DNA from: Kribbella turkmenica
Lineage (GTDB): Bacteria > Actinomycetota > Actinomycetes > Propionibacteriales > Kribbellaceae
Assembly (NCBI RefSeq): GCF_004348725.1
Contig: NZ_SMKR01000006.1
Coordinates: forward strand, 16,841 to 80,840
DNA length: 64,000 bases
Direction: 5' to 3'
The position numbers were made by a program, and so were the translations under genes. The notes under the pieces were generated by a model. The model was not told where the DNA came from and ran no database searches. It saw nothing but the letters and a program-made list of their open reading frames with translations. Shown here piece after piece: positions 8,959 through 17,924 of the stretch (the first letter of the stretch is position 1; every line of letters begins with the position of its first letter).

Positions 8959-11220
8959 CTAGCGCTTCACCGGCACCGAGTGCGGCGGCGGCCCAAGCCG
9001 TTCACCTCCCACGACCTGGGAATACGTCAGCCATGATCCTTGCGGCTTCTGCTGCTGCACGCCGGGATTGTCCCAGTCGCACACCCCGGTCGGGAAAGCG
9101 GCACGAAGCGTCTCCTTCTGACTGGCGGTGAACGTCACGCCACCGTAGTCGCGCCAGTTGAGTGCCTTGAGCTGACACTTGAAGATGTCGTTTGTCAGCG
9201 GCCTGCCAGCGACGAGACGGGGATCCGCGTAGTCTGGAAGGTCACATGCTTCCGTCTGCTTCCCGGCAACCCAGCAACTGTCCCTGGCTTGAACTGGTTT
9301 GTTCCGTACAACCTTGACATTCATTGAAGCGTGGCTGGTATCGACTTCAATCGCGCTGAGCCACTCGTCCATGGTGGATAAAGCCGCGGCCCATACCTCG
9401 ACTTGGATGCCTTCGCGCCGGGCCTCGGACACAGCGAGTTTCCATATTGCATGATTGTCCGCGCGGCGATTCGCAGCGATGATCCGAGCACGTGTTACCT
9501 GCGAATATATCGAGACATGGAGGCCGTCATTGAGAGCAAGTGGCATGTCGATAATCGGAAGATCTGTGAGATGGGAGCCATGGACGACCCGTCCGGACCT
9601 GTACGCATTCCTCAAGCCGGCGAGGTCAGCTTGCATTCGCTGCGTTGTCCGTCTGTAATCGATGTCACGCCCGCCAACCTTGGCGTTGAGATCAACGAAC
9701 TGCTGTGGCGTAATCTTGCCATCGATCAGGGCATGCAGGCCGTACTGAAGTCCGACGCTGTCGAATGGACGGTTGGCGAAGCCGTCTGAGGCTCGATATC
9801 CGAACACTCGCGCCTGGAAGTCCTGTACGGTACACCGCACACCAGCGGGATTGGTCAGCGGGTCGTAGGCCCAGTCCGGTTCACCTGGGCTTCCAGTGCA
9901 GGCTTCGGTCGGGTCCCACCATCGAATAGGGCTGGCACCTTGTGTTTGGCTCGGTCCGTCAGCCTCATCGGTCATTCCCAATTGGGCCATAGTTTCGCAA
10001 GCTGGACCGCCCATACCGTGTACTGCGCGCTTCTGGTCCGCATCTTGCCACAGATGAGGTGACGTTCTTGCGAAATACTCAGCCAGGATATGGCAGTCGA
10101 CAAAATAGCCGTCGATCGTCCACATATCGGGAAAGCTCGCGAACGGAATGATGCCATCAAACAGTCCTGGGTAGTTTGCTGCAATCAGGTATGACAGCAT
10201 CGAGCCACCCGAGCCGCCTAGGCCAACAGTAAAGCGCACAGGCCCGTACGTCTCGGCCATATGCTCCTTGACCATCATCACAGTCTCGGCTCCAACAACA
10301 TCATTGCAGTTGTTCCCGAGGGTCGTCAGCGTCGACGCGCCAACTGCGAAGCCTTTGCCTAACGTCAAATCGCGCGCCTGCCCGTTGGGAACGTTCAGCA
10401 CGTCCATGATTCCCAGTCCGCGTTGTTCATGATCAGGTCCGCAGCCACCGCCCATCGGCCAGTACAACTTGCCGTTCCAGGCCTGCTGCGCGGACACTGA
10501 GCTCGAGGATTCTCTAGGATCGAAGAGGACGGCGATGTCGTAGATGCCCCGATTGATAACGCCTCGCTCGCGGCGTACGACATACGGCACTGTCAGGCCC
10601 TTGTCCGTCGTGGTCTTGGCGACATCCGGAGCCGGGTTGGCGGGGTCATAGGGTTGAAGTGCAGTCTTAGTTGGATCAGTTGACTTGTAGAAGAACTCGA
10701 AGCGTGTGGGTGCGTCGCAGCCCGGGCCAGTCGCAGCACCCAGTCCAAAGTGCTCGGTGCCGCAGATCCACGGCTGCACCTGCGGCCCGGAGAAGATCGG
10801 GCCCTGGGCGGAGTGATTCGTGATCGTGAGTTTTGCGCCTCGCTGGCTATTACCTCGCGCGCCCCTGGCGATGAGTTCGTTCTTGCCGTCGCGAAGTCCT
10901 GTTACGAGGCCTACGTATCGGTTGCCTGGCTGCCGAGCGAACGCGTCGGTGACGTCTTCTCCGTTGAGCGACATCCTCACGCGTCCAGAGTCGCTGTGGC
11001 TCTGCACATTGACCTCGACCAGAGCGTTTCCGCCGGACACCAGGTCTGCCCGATTCGAGAGCACGGTGATTACGGGCGTGACGCCGCCGGCCGCGCTGGT
11101 CTGCGTAATGACCACTGGCGCGGCCACCGTCAGCAGGGCTACGGCGGCGATTCGCCGACGAGTGCGCCGATGGTGGCCGGTGGGTGGTCCTGAGCTTGAC
11201 GTGCCCATGTTTTTAGACAC
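8959..11220 (-). CDS. Secreted DUF6351-family protein, alpha/beta-hydrolase-like
   Basis: A 753-residue exported protein. The first 43 residues form a signal peptide: several arginines (HHRRTRRR), a hydrophobic run (IAAVALLTVAAPVVITQ) and a likely cleavage after the Ala-rich segment. The N-terminal 60-150 region looks like an immunoglobulin-type beta domain (RVRMSLNGEDVTDAF). The middle holds VGLGGSGGSMLSYLIAANYPGLFDG, a nucleophile-elbow-like GGSGGS followed by a helix, as in tannase/feruloyl-esterase-like hydrolases. I recognise the overall pattern as the DUF6351 family, whose reaction is not established. GTG start with a GGGAGG site. It is the last gene of a minus-strand catabolic set with a symporter, an amidohydrolase and a FAD oxidase, so it may release a substrate outside the cell (inference). 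Confidence 0.7.
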   Translation of the reverse strand: MSKNMGTSSSGPPTGHHRRTRRRIAAVALLTVAAPVVITQTSAAGGVTPVITVLSNRADLVSGGNALVEVNVQSHSDSGRVRMSLNGEDVTDAFARQPGNRYVGLVTGLRDGKNELIARGARGNSQRGAKLTITNHSAQGPIFSGPQVQPWICGTEHFGLGAATGPGCDAPTRFEFFYKSTDPTKTALQPYDPANPAPDVAKTTTDKGLTVPYVVRRERGVINRGIYDIAVLFDPRESSSSVSAQQAWNGKLYWPMGGGCGPDHEQRGLGIMDVLNVPNGQARDLTLGKGFAVGASTLTTLGNNCNDVVGAETVMMVKEHMAETYGPVRFTVGLGGSGGSMLSYLIAANYPGLFDGIIPFASFPDMWTIDGYFVDCHILAEYFARTSPHLWQDADQKRAVHGMGGPACETMAQLGMTDEADGPSQTQGASPIRWWDPTEACTGSPGEPDWAYDPLTNPAGVRCTVQDFQARVFGYRASDGFANRPFDSVGLQYGLHALIDGKITPQQFVDLNAKVGGRDIDYRRTTQRMQADLAGLRNAYRSGRVVHGSHLTDLPIIDMPLALNDGLHVSIYSQVTRARIIAANRRADNHAIWKLAVSEARREGIQVEVWAAALSTMDEWLSAIEVDTSHASMNVKVVRNKPVQARDSCWVAGKQTEACDLPDYADPRLVAGRPLTNDIFKCQLKALNWRDYGGVTFTASQKETLRAAFPTGVCDWDNPGVQQQKPQGSWLTYSQVVGGERLGPPPHSVPVKR

Positions 11221-11326
11221 GGGAGCCTCCCTTTCAAGGTTTCAGCAGTGCTGACTGGTGCTCGCCGACCAGTGCGCGCTATTGCGCGCTGCTGGCGCGT
11301 TTGACTATTACCGCTAAAGTCGAAAC

Positions 11327-12664
11327 TCAGGCGGGATCGCTCTCCGGCGCGGCAAGGCGTCCACTCGAGGTGCGTTCCGCGGCTGGCTGTTCCCGGGTCT
11401 CGGGCAATGCGACCAGGATGGCCACGAGGGCGATGGCGGCGATCGCGGTGATATAGACCGCAGGTGCGATATGTGCACCACTCCACTCAACGAGCGCGGC
11501 GCCGACCAGTGGGGCTGTGCCGCCGAAGACCATGTAGGCGGCGTTGTAGCCGACTGCCGAGCCGGCGTAGCGCACGGCGGCCGGGAACAGTTCCATGATG
11601 GCGGGCATCATGACCCCGGCGAGCATGGCGTAGGGGCCCACGAGCAGCAACTGTCCGGCCAGCGCCCCGGTCAGGCCGCCGCCGACGTCGACGACGAGGA
11701 AAGCGGGAATCGTCAGGATGACGCCTAACGTGGCGGCCACCGTGATGACGGGCTTGCGGCCGACGCTGTCGCTGATTCTGCCAGCCGCCGCACCGAGCAT
11801 GGCACCGACCAGCAGCGCGACGCCCGCAGCGATTAGAGCGGTCCGCCGCGGCAGTCCTACGGTTTCGGTCAAGTAGATAGGCAGATAGCCGAGGATGCTG
11901 TGCGCCGCCAGGCCGGTGTAGGCGAAGACACAGAAGATGAGGAGAAGCTGCCCCGGGTAGTGACGGAAGGCGGCCCGAAGCGGACTTTGCTTAACTTCTC
12001 GGCGGGCCTTGAGGTCGCGGAACACGGGGGTCTCGTCGAGCCGAAGTCTGAGATACAGGCCAACCAGTGCTACGAGTCCGCCGATGAGGAACGGCACTCT
12101 CCACGCCCATGCGGCATACTCGTCGGGGAATGCTGTCGCGAGCGCGAGGATGGTGAGTGCGGCGGCTCCCGCGCCGACGAGCGAGAACATGCTCACGCCT
12201 GATACCCAGAGTCCGCGCCGGTTGGCTGAGACATGTTCAGCGACGAAGGTTGCCACGCCGGTAAACTCTCCACCGGCTGAGAATCCTTGCGCAAGCCGTG
12301 CGATGATAAGCAGCGTGGGTGCCAGGATGCCGATTTGGTTGTACGAAGGCAGCAAGCCGATAGCTGCTGTGGCACTTGCCATGACGAGAATGACGATTGC
12401 CAATGTGTTTCGGCGTCCGATGCGGTCGCCGATACTGCCGAAGAATGCGCCACCTAGCGGCCGGAAGAAGAACGCCACGCCGTAAACGGCAAGCGTTGCC
12501 ATCAGCGCAGTTGTGCGGTTGCCGGCCGGGAAGAAGTGTGTCGCCAGAACCGTTGCGGAAAAGCCGTAGATGACGAAGTCGAACCATTCAACAAAGTTCC
12601 CGACGCCACTCGCCGCGACAACGCGCCGGCTCTGGTTCGCCGTGGTTTGCGATTCAGCCGCCAT
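11327..12664 (-). CDS. MFS transporter, metabolite:H+ symporter (MHS) subfamily
   Basis: A 445-residue twelve-helix major-facilitator protein. The N-terminal GNFVEWFDFVIYGFSA and the loop FGSIGDRIGRRNTLA (the GxxxDRxGRR motif after helix 2) are typical of the MHS group that includes ShiA, ProP, KgtP and CitA. A later SDSVGRKP repeats the motif in the second half. Transporters of this group move carboxylates, betaines or other zwitterions with protons. A GAGGAG site precedes the ATG. It lies 19 bases after the amidohydrolase stop and is probably co-transcribed with it. The compound moved is likely the substrate or product of the neighbouring amidohydrolase and oxidase; which one cannot be said. 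Confidence 0.88.
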   Translation of the reverse strand: MAAESQTTANQSRRVVAASGVGNFVEWFDFVIYGFSATVLATHFFPAGNRTTALMATLAVYGVAFFFRPLGGAFFGSIGDRIGRRNTLAIVILVMASATAAIGLLPSYNQIGILAPTLLIIARLAQGFSAGGEFTGVATFVAEHVSANRRGLWVSGVSMFSLVGAGAAALTILALATAFPDEYAAWAWRVPFLIGGLVALVGLYLRLRLDETPVFRDLKARREVKQSPLRAAFRHYPGQLLLIFCVFAYTGLAAHSILGYLPIYLTETVGLPRRTALIAAGVALLVGAMLGAAAGRISDSVGRKPVITVAATLGVILTIPAFLVVDVGGGLTGALAGQLLLVGPYAMLAGVMMPAIMELFPAAVRYAGSAVGYNAAYMVFGGTAPLVGAALVEWSGAHIAPAVYITAIAAIALVAILVALPETREQPAAERTSSGRLAAPESDPA

Positions 12665-12683
12665 GATAATCGCTCCTCTGTCG

Positions 12684-13904
12684 TCACGCCTCTAGGATGT
12701 TTTTCTCGATTGCGCCAGCCTTCATGACCAGCGCAATCCGGTTTGGGTCGTTGAGGGCCCTCGGGTTGTCGAGCGGATCTTCGTTCACGACGATGAGGTC
12801 CGCTAATTTGCCTGTTTGCACCGATCCGGTCTGGTGCTCGATGCGAAGTACTCTGGCGTTGTCGAATGTGGCCGTACGGATCGCCTGCATCGGTCCGACG
12901 ATGTCGGCGACGAGCGCTACCTCAAGTCCGTAGTCTTTCTGGTTCGGTCCGATGAGGTCAGCGCCGCAGCCGACGAGGACGCCGGCGGCGTGTGCGACCT
13001 TGATCGCCCTGCTCATGCCCTCCTTCACGCCAGCGATGCGGTCGATAACCTCGGTAGGGAGGAAGTCCGCGTTGTTCCGATAGGTTTCGGCCACCGTCAG
13101 TGTGGGAACGACCGCGGCTCCCGATTCAGCAATGGCGGCTGCGGCTTCATCGTCTAGTGCGGTGACGTGTTCGAAGCACTCAACGCCGGCCTCGAGACCG
13201 CGATAAATTCCCTCGTTGTTGTGCGTGTGCACGGTCACGTACGTATGGCGGGCTCGTGCCTCCTGCACCGCCGCCGAGATCTCCTCGACGGTCAACTGAC
13301 TGTCCTCCAAAGAATCCGTAAGTGAAGTGACTCCGCCGGACACGCAGAGCTTCAGAAACTTTGCGCCACGCTTGAATGCAAGGCGGGCTGCCGCGCGGAC
13401 CTCATCCGGCCCTGTGACAACGTGACTGAATCTGGCGAGACCGGGAACGCCCTGATGGTGCACACATGGATCCATCACCCACTCGGGTCGAAACTCCGTG
13501 TGACCGCCGAGCTGCACGATGAGCGGTCCGCTTGGGATGATTCGTGGCCCACGAGCGATGCCCTGACTGATTGCCATCGGCACGCCACCGTCGAGACCAC
13601 CCGTGTCCCTGCACGTCGTGATTCCAAGCTCAAGGGCGCGGCGGCAGTGCTCGAAGGTCCATGCCGCAATCACTGCCGCAGGCACCGTGTCCTCTTGCAG
13701 TAGTGCTACGCCTCCCAGATGGCTGTGCGCGTTGATGATCCCGGGCATAAGCGTGCGTCCCTGCAGATCGACAACGGCATCATCCCGGTGAGGCATCACA
13801 TCCAGTCCGGTGATCCTGTTGTCGTCGACGCGTACCGACGCGTCATCCCGTGGATCGCGGCCCGTGCCGTCGATCAGGCGGGCATGCACGAATACCGTCG
13901 CCAT
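12684..13904 (-). CDS. Metal-dependent amidohydrolase (imidazolonepropionase/prolidase-like)
   Basis: A 406-residue amidohydrolase-superfamily enzyme. The metal ligands visible are the HxH of INAHSHLGG near residues 59-63, a lysine in FLKLCVSGGV near 179-188, His in VTVHTHNNEG near 223-232, His in CFEHVTALDD near 242, and the catalytic Asp in GCGADLIG near 314. This is the pattern of imidazolonepropionase-like and Xaa-Pro dipeptidase-like amidohydrolases that open cyclic amides or cleave dipeptides. A GAGGAGG site precedes the ATG. It is the second gene from the promoter side, 27 bases after the FAD oxidase stop. A role in degrading an N-acyl or cyclic amide before oxidation is an inference from the neighbours. 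Confidence 0.85.
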   Translation of the reverse strand: MATVFVHARLIDGTGRDPRDDASVRVDDNRITGLDVMPHRDDAVVDLQGRTLMPGIINAHSHLGGVALLQEDTVPAAVIAAWTFEHCRRALELGITTCRDTGGLDGGVPMAISQGIARGPRIIPSGPLIVQLGGHTEFRPEWVMDPCVHHQGVPGLARFSHVVTGPDEVRAAARLAFKRGAKFLKLCVSGGVTSLTDSLEDSQLTVEEISAAVQEARARHTYVTVHTHNNEGIYRGLEAGVECFEHVTALDDEAAAAIAESGAAVVPTLTVAETYRNNADFLPTEVIDRIAGVKEGMSRAIKVAHAAGVLVGCGADLIGPNQKDYGLEVALVADIVGPMQAIRTATFDNARVLRIEHQTGSVQTGKLADLIVVNEDPLDNPRALNDPNRIALVMKAGAIEKNILEA

Positions 13905-13931
13905 GAGTGATCCCTCCTCAACCGGTCCGCG

Positions 13932-15086
13932 TTAGCCAAGGATGCGTGCGGACCCGTACCTGCTGACGAGTGGCTGACCGCCGCATCGAAAGCGATCTGG
14001 GTGGAACTGCGCCAGGCTCGGGTCCGGGTTTTCACCCAGCACAAGTCGGGCGACGTGGGCACCCATCGCGAGCGCGAGTTTGAACCCATGACCGCTGCTG
14101 CCAGCGTTGACGTAGACCTGGTCTGCGACCTCCCCGATCACTGGCTGCCAGTCGGGGCTGACGTCGTACAGGCTGGCCCATCCTCCGCGCAAGGTTGCGT
14201 TGCCGACGCCCGACAGTCGACGCTCGAAGGTCTCGGCAAGCTCCGCGACCTCACCGTCGCCGACTCCGGCAACCGGCTCGTCGGGGTCTGCCGACGGACC
14301 AGGCTTGAGAGATCCAAGGAGGAACTGATCGCCGGTCTCGGGCTTCACGTAGTAGCCCCCGAGCATGTCAACGAACACAAATGGGAGCGTTACCTGCGCC
14401 GGTAGGCCGCATTGCGCCACGATGTGCCGTTCGACGGTGAGCGGCAACTCAACCCCGATCGAGGACATGATGCCAGCTGTCCACGGCCCGGCCGCAACCA
14501 GCAGCCGCTCGACGACATCCTGTCCGGACTCATGTAGCACCTTGACTCGCGCGCCCGGACTGACCGACAAGACACGCGTCCGGGACCACACCGCTGCGCC
14601 CGATCTTCTGGCGGCGGCGAGGAGACCTTGAGTGGTGGCCACAGGATCGGCATAGCCAGCATTCGGCTCCCACACCACTGCTGAGCCATCAGAAAGATCA
14701 AGACCTGGAGCCAGACGAACTAATTCCTGCCCGGTCAAGATCTCGACACGGGTCCCGCCAGCTGCCAGGGCGCGAACAGTTTCATCAACCACGGAAACAT
14801 CGTCCAGCGGGTGGACGTACAACGCTCCCGTCCTGCGAAAGTCCGCCTGCTCACCGTCGGTGAGCGCTGCGAACTCTGAGAAGGCGAGCAGACTGTCTCG
14901 TGCAACCTCGGCAAGGAACGAGTTGGTGTAATAGGCGCGACAAACGGCGCTGGACAAGCCCGTCGGACCGCCGGCCGGGGCCGCGCGCTCGTACACGACC
15001 ACGCGGTGGCCGGCCTTCGCCATGTGGAACGCCGCGCTCGCGCCATGTACTCCGGCGCCGACGATCCCAACGTCATAGTGAGCCAT
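13932..15086 (-). CDS. FAD-dependent oxidoreductase of the DAO family (sarcosine/amino-acid oxidase-like)
   Basis: A 384-residue flavoprotein with the Rossmann motif VGIVGAGVHGASAAFHMAKAG at residues 5-25 and an acidic residue ending the second strand (VVVYE). The C-terminal segment SSGHGFKLALAMGAHVARLV is the FAD/active-site end found in monomeric sarcosine oxidase, glycine oxidase and related enzymes, which oxidise secondary or primary amines to imines and make hydrogen peroxide. An AAGGAGGT site lies before the ATG. It is the first gene of the minus-strand operon, divergent from the PucR gene with 122 bases between the starts, and is probably controlled from that interval. Confidence 0.85.
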   Translation of the reverse strand: MAHYDVGIVGAGVHGASAAFHMAKAGHRVVVYERAAPAGGPTGLSSAVCRAYYTNSFLAEVARDSLLAFSEFAALTDGEQADFRRTGALYVHPLDDVSVVDETVRALAAGGTRVEILTGQELVRLAPGLDLSDGSAVVWEPNAGYADPVATTQGLLAAARRSGAAVWSRTRVLSVSPGARVKVLHESGQDVVERLLVAAGPWTAGIMSSIGVELPLTVERHIVAQCGLPAQVTLPFVFVDMLGGYYVKPETGDQFLLGSLKPGPSADPDEPVAGVGDGEVAELAETFERRLSGVGNATLRGGWASLYDVSPDWQPVIGEVADQVYVNAGSSGHGFKLALAMGAHVARLVLGENPDPSLAQFHPDRFRCGGQPLVSRYGSARILG

Positions 15087-15208
15087 GTGGCTACCTCCTT
15101 GTCATATGACGCTAGGCCGGACAGCCCAGGCACAGCCACCTACCACAGGAGGAACATTGTGCGTATCCTTCATAAAAATGTCGGCCAAGTCGTGGCGGGA
15201 TACAGTCG

Positions 15209-16465
15209 ATGAGCGTCCAGCTACAGAGCATCGTGGAGAAACTCGCTGCGCAGCTAAACCGGGCTGTAGCGATCGACGATCCCCACCTACGCCTGCTCGC
15301 GCACAGCCCTCACGATGAGCCAGTTGATCAGGTGCGAATCGACTCAGTCATGCACCGCCGAGTCCCGGACGAGGTCACCAGGTATGTCCTGTCCCTCGGG
15401 ATCGACAAGGCCGCAGGAGCGGTCCGGCTACCCGCGAATCCTGCACTGGGTATGTGGTCACGCGTATGCGTGCCGATCCGAGGCCAGGATCTGCTGCTCG
15501 GGTACCTCTTCTTCATCGACAGCGACGACCTGTGCTCTGCCGACGACCTTGCCCTCGCCGAGTCTGCGGCGCACATGGCCGGCTTAGTTCTCTATCAGGA
15601 ACGGTTGCTCGCAGAGGTCGAGCACGCGAGGGAGCGTGAGCTCGGCCAAGACCTACTTAATGGAGACCTCCAACTTCGCCAGAGTGCGGCAGCTGAACTA
15701 ATCGAGCGCGGATTCTTCGCCCGTGACACAACCGCCACGGTCATGGTCGTCCAAGCAGAGACTCCATCCAACGGCCATCAGGTCACTTCCGCCACAGACC
15801 TCCACCTCGCAATTGCCTCCGCCCTCGAAGACGCAAGGCAGAACATGCCGCACCGCAAAGGCCTCCACATCGCCCGCCCGGGCCACGGCGTTGTCATCGT
15901 CGACACCAGCACAGGAGGTATGCGTAGCACCCAAGTCGCCAGCCTTGCCGAGCATCTACGAGCGAGTTTGATACGACGCCTCGCCAGCGCCGGAGGCGGG
16001 CCACGCGTCGTCGTCGGCATCGGCGAACCACATGACTCGCTCGTAGAAGCCGAGGGGTCCTACAGTCAAGCCCTCGCCGCCGCACGAGTGTCTTCGATCA
16101 TCCCGTCACTCGGCGACCTAACTTCATGGGCCGGGCTTGGAATCTACCAAGTGCTGTCCAGGATGCCTGTCGAGGAACTCACAGCGGATGTCCTACATAC
16201 TGGGGTTAAACGCCTGCTCGCTGAGGCCCGCCACCGACCCTTGCTTGAAACAGTCGAGGTATATCTCGACAACGCTGGAGATTCACTCAGAACTGCGGAG
16301 AAATTGTCGATTCATCGCACGAGCCTTTACTACCGCCTAGAGAAGGCGGCGTCGGTGGCGGGTGTCGACCTACGCAATGGTCATGACAGACTCGCGCTGC
16401 ATCTCAGCCTGAAGGTCGCGCGCCTGTGCGGAGCGCTCGAGCCTCCTCGCACCCAAGCCCGCTAA
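15209..16465 (+). CDS. PucR family transcriptional regulator
   Basis: A 418-residue activator-type regulator. The N-terminal half is a GAF-like sensor region (around 10-140, with VRLPANPALGMWSRVCVPI), the middle a GGDEF-like CdaR/PucR segment, and the C terminus the PucR helix-turn-helix: SLRTAEKLSIHRTSLYYRLEKAASVAGVDL followed by LALHLSLKVARL. PucR-type regulators control purine, amino-acid and amine catabolism. It faces the FAD oxidase/amidohydrolase/symporter/DUF6351 operon, its most likely target. A weak GGCGGG site precedes the ATG. Confidence 0.85.
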   Translation: MSVQLQSIVEKLAAQLNRAVAIDDPHLRLLAHSPHDEPVDQVRIDSVMHRRVPDEVTRYVLSLGIDKAAGAVRLPANPALGMWSRVCVPIRGQDLLLGYLFFIDSDDLCSADDLALAESAAHMAGLVLYQERLLAEVEHARERELGQDLLNGDLQLRQSAAAELIERGFFARDTTATVMVVQAETPSNGHQVTSATDLHLAIASALEDARQNMPHRKGLHIARPGHGVVIVDTSTGGMRSTQVASLAEHLRASLIRRLASAGGGPRVVVGIGEPHDSLVEAEGSYSQALAAARVSSIIPSLGDLTSWAGLGIYQVLSRMPVEELTADVLHTGVKRLLAEARHRPLLETVEVYLDNAGDSLRTAEKLSIHRTSLYYRLEKAASVAGVDLRNGHDRLALHLSLKVARLCGALEPPRTQAR

Positions 16466-17015
16466 CGTTCGAGCCCGCCCTCTCTACATCTCGCTGGATC
16501 GATCAACCGGTCCGAGGTCCCCCGGGATCGAGAATCGAACCGATGGCCTTCTCATTACGAGGAGGAATCCGTTGTCGCATCGGCTCTCTACCAGCGATTC
16601 TCGTAACACGGCCGCTCGCGGCGCACGCGAGATTCCCCATGAGTTTCGACGATTTTGTGCACGAGTGATGCCACGGTAGTCGGTCTCGAGGTGCGACACG
16701 TCCTAACCCATCTGATCGTCGCGCGCCGAACCGCGCTCCAGCAGTTGGTCGGCCGAGACGGTCGCGCGGACGGAGCCGACTCGACGCGGCGGTCGGCCAC
16801 CGAGCCTCCTGCGCGCAAGGACTATCACTGCCGCGCCGGATCTGCCGCTGATTCGGGTCCATTGCACCGTCTGTTCGACATCACCGCGGCGTCGAGGCGC
16901 TAGTTCCGCACCTCACTGCAACAACGTTCGAGAGACTGCAAAACCATTGGCTGATGGCGTGGGTGGGCTGCTACCGTGTCGTGGTCCGTAACGTCACGCT
17001 TGGAGGTGAGAACCC
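16466..17015. other. Non-coding interval with a tRNA-like fragment and the promoter region of the leader peptide
   Basis: No protein gene with codon use like its neighbours is seen over 550 bases. The first part holds a tRNA-Thr-like remnant (separate entry). The last part, from about 16935, carries a possible promoter, TTGGCT at 16948-16953 and TACCGT at 16973-16978 (19-base spacing), with an A-rich run just upstream; this would drive the leader peptide and GNAT-infA unit. The rest shows nothing I can name. Confidence 0.4.
16519..16600 (-). pseudogene. Degenerate tRNA-Thr(CGT)-like fragment
   Basis: On the minus strand the order GGTAGAG (D-loop-like), CTCGTAATGAG (anticodon-loop-like, anticodon CGT), AAGGCC and ATCGGTTCGATTC (T-arm-like) is that of a tRNA-Thr. 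The T-stem does not pair correctly, the anticodon stem is imperfect on its 5' side, and no acceptor stem can be closed, so it is not a working tRNA. It may be the partial tRNA copy left at the edge of an integrated element, given the integrase relic at the left end of the window (inference). Confidence 0.35.
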
Positions 17016-17072
17016 ATGAACGCTGTGGTGCAGTGGGTGCTCCCCCTCTCGTGGTCATGGGCGGGCGATTGA
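17016..17072 (+). CDS. Putative 18-residue leader peptide upstream of GNAT-infA
   Basis: The peptide reads MNAVVQWVLPLSWSWAGD and has a strong GGAGGTGAG ribosome-binding site five bases before the ATG, better than that of the gene that follows. It ends 55 bases before the GNAT start and is followed at once by a stable hairpin that reaches the GNAT start codon. It contains three Trp codons and the short run AVV near the N terminus. The layout is that of a translational attenuator: ribosome position on the leader decides whether the downstream start is free. No family is known to me for this peptide; the proposal rests on layout only. Confidence 0.55.
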   Translation: MNAVVQWVLPLSWSWAGD

Positions 17073-17074
17073 CG

Positions 17075-17128
17075 TAGGTGTCGCCGGGAGCGCCTCGAGA
17101 CGTCGGCACTCCCGAAGGGAAACACCTA
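17075..17128 (+). promoter_or_regulatory. Hairpin covering the GNAT translation start (attenuator candidate)
   Basis: The outer arms TAGGTGT (17075-17081) and ACACCTA (17122-17128) are exact complements, and the last base is the A of the GNAT ATG. Inside, CGGGAG (17085-17090) pairs with CTCCCG (17109-17114) and GCC (17092-17094) with GGC (17105-17107). The GNAT ribosome-binding site GAAGGGA (17114-17120) lies between the two stems. When folded, the start region would be hidden; a ribosome paused on the leader peptide could open the outer stem. Pairing is seen directly, the function is inferred. Confidence 0.55.
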
Positions 17129-17922
17129 TGAACTCTTTGCCTTCCCGTCCGGGCCTCGGCGCCCACGCGGTGACGATTTCACGCGTCGCGGACAATCAGT
17201 GGCACGCGATCGAGAACGATCTGGTGGTCGGACGCGGTCACGCCTCGCGGCGGCTCGACGGCCGGATCTTCCTCAGCATCGACACGTGGCGCGACGAGGT
17301 CTTCGATCAGCTCGCCGCCGCGATGCTGGCCGACCAGCGGGCACCGCGGTACACGGTGGTCGACGAGACCGATCGCGACCTCGCGGCCAGTTGGGTACGC
17401 GCGGGGTTCGCGACGTGGCGTCGCGAGACGGAGTACGTCGTACGCACGGAATTCCCGACGGCGGCCGCGCCTGATGGGGTGGTGATCGCGACCGGCGATC
17501 AGGTGGCCAAGGCTCCGCTGCGTGAGCTGGACCTGGCGATTCGCGCCGAGGTCGAATCCACCGTCGGTTGGTACACGATGCCCGCGGAGGTGCTGCCTTG
17601 GCAGGGCGGAACGATGCCGATCGACCCGTCCAAGTATACGGTCGCGATGCAGGGCGATCGGTACGTCGGTTTGGTCCGAGTAGCGATGATGACCCGGCGC
17701 CCGCGTATCGGACTGATCGCAGTCCTGGCGGCCGAGCAACGGCGCGGCATCGGCCGGGCGTTGCTGAGTCAGCTACTGGCCGGGTTGCACCGCTGCGGTT
17801 ACGAGGCGGCCACGACGGAGGTCGACGAGACCAACAAGGCCGCGACGGCGCTGTTCGAGGGGCTCGGCGGGCGCCGTACGGGCAGCAGTCTGGAACTCAT
17901 CCATCGGCCGGGAAAGGCCTGA
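17128..17922 (+). CDS. GNAT family N-acetyltransferase
   Basis: A 264-residue acetyltransferase. The C-terminal third has the acetyl-CoA motif A in [21 protein letters not shown] (Q-R-R-G-I-G-R, near residues 199-219) followed by the usual [12 protein letters not shown] segment. The N-terminal part resembles a second degenerate GNAT-like half. The acceptor is unknown: an antibiotic, a small amine or a protein are all possible. It is preceded by a leader peptide and a start-codon hairpin, and its stop is two bases before the infA start, so both are on one message. Coupling to a translation factor and control by a leader suggest a response to translation inhibitors (inference). Confidence 0.85.
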   Translation: MNSLPSRPGLGAHAVTISRVADNQWHAIENDLVVGRGHASRRLDGRIFLSIDTWRDEVFDQLAAAMLADQRAPRYTVVDETDRDLAASWVRAGFATWRRETEYVVRTEFPTAAAPDGVVIATGDQVAKAPLRELDLAIRAEVESTVGWYTMPAEVLPWQGGTMPIDPSKYTVAMQGDRYVGLVRVAMMTRRPRIGLIAVLAAEQRRGIGRALLSQLLAGLHRCGYEAATTEVDETNKAATALFEGLGGRRTGSSLELIHRPGKA

Positions 17923-17924
17923 CG

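Noticed and set aside
16655..16903. Open frames between the PucR gene and the leader peptide
   Set aside because: Arg- and Ser-rich compositions, no ribosome-binding sites and overlapping frames on both strands indicate chance frames.
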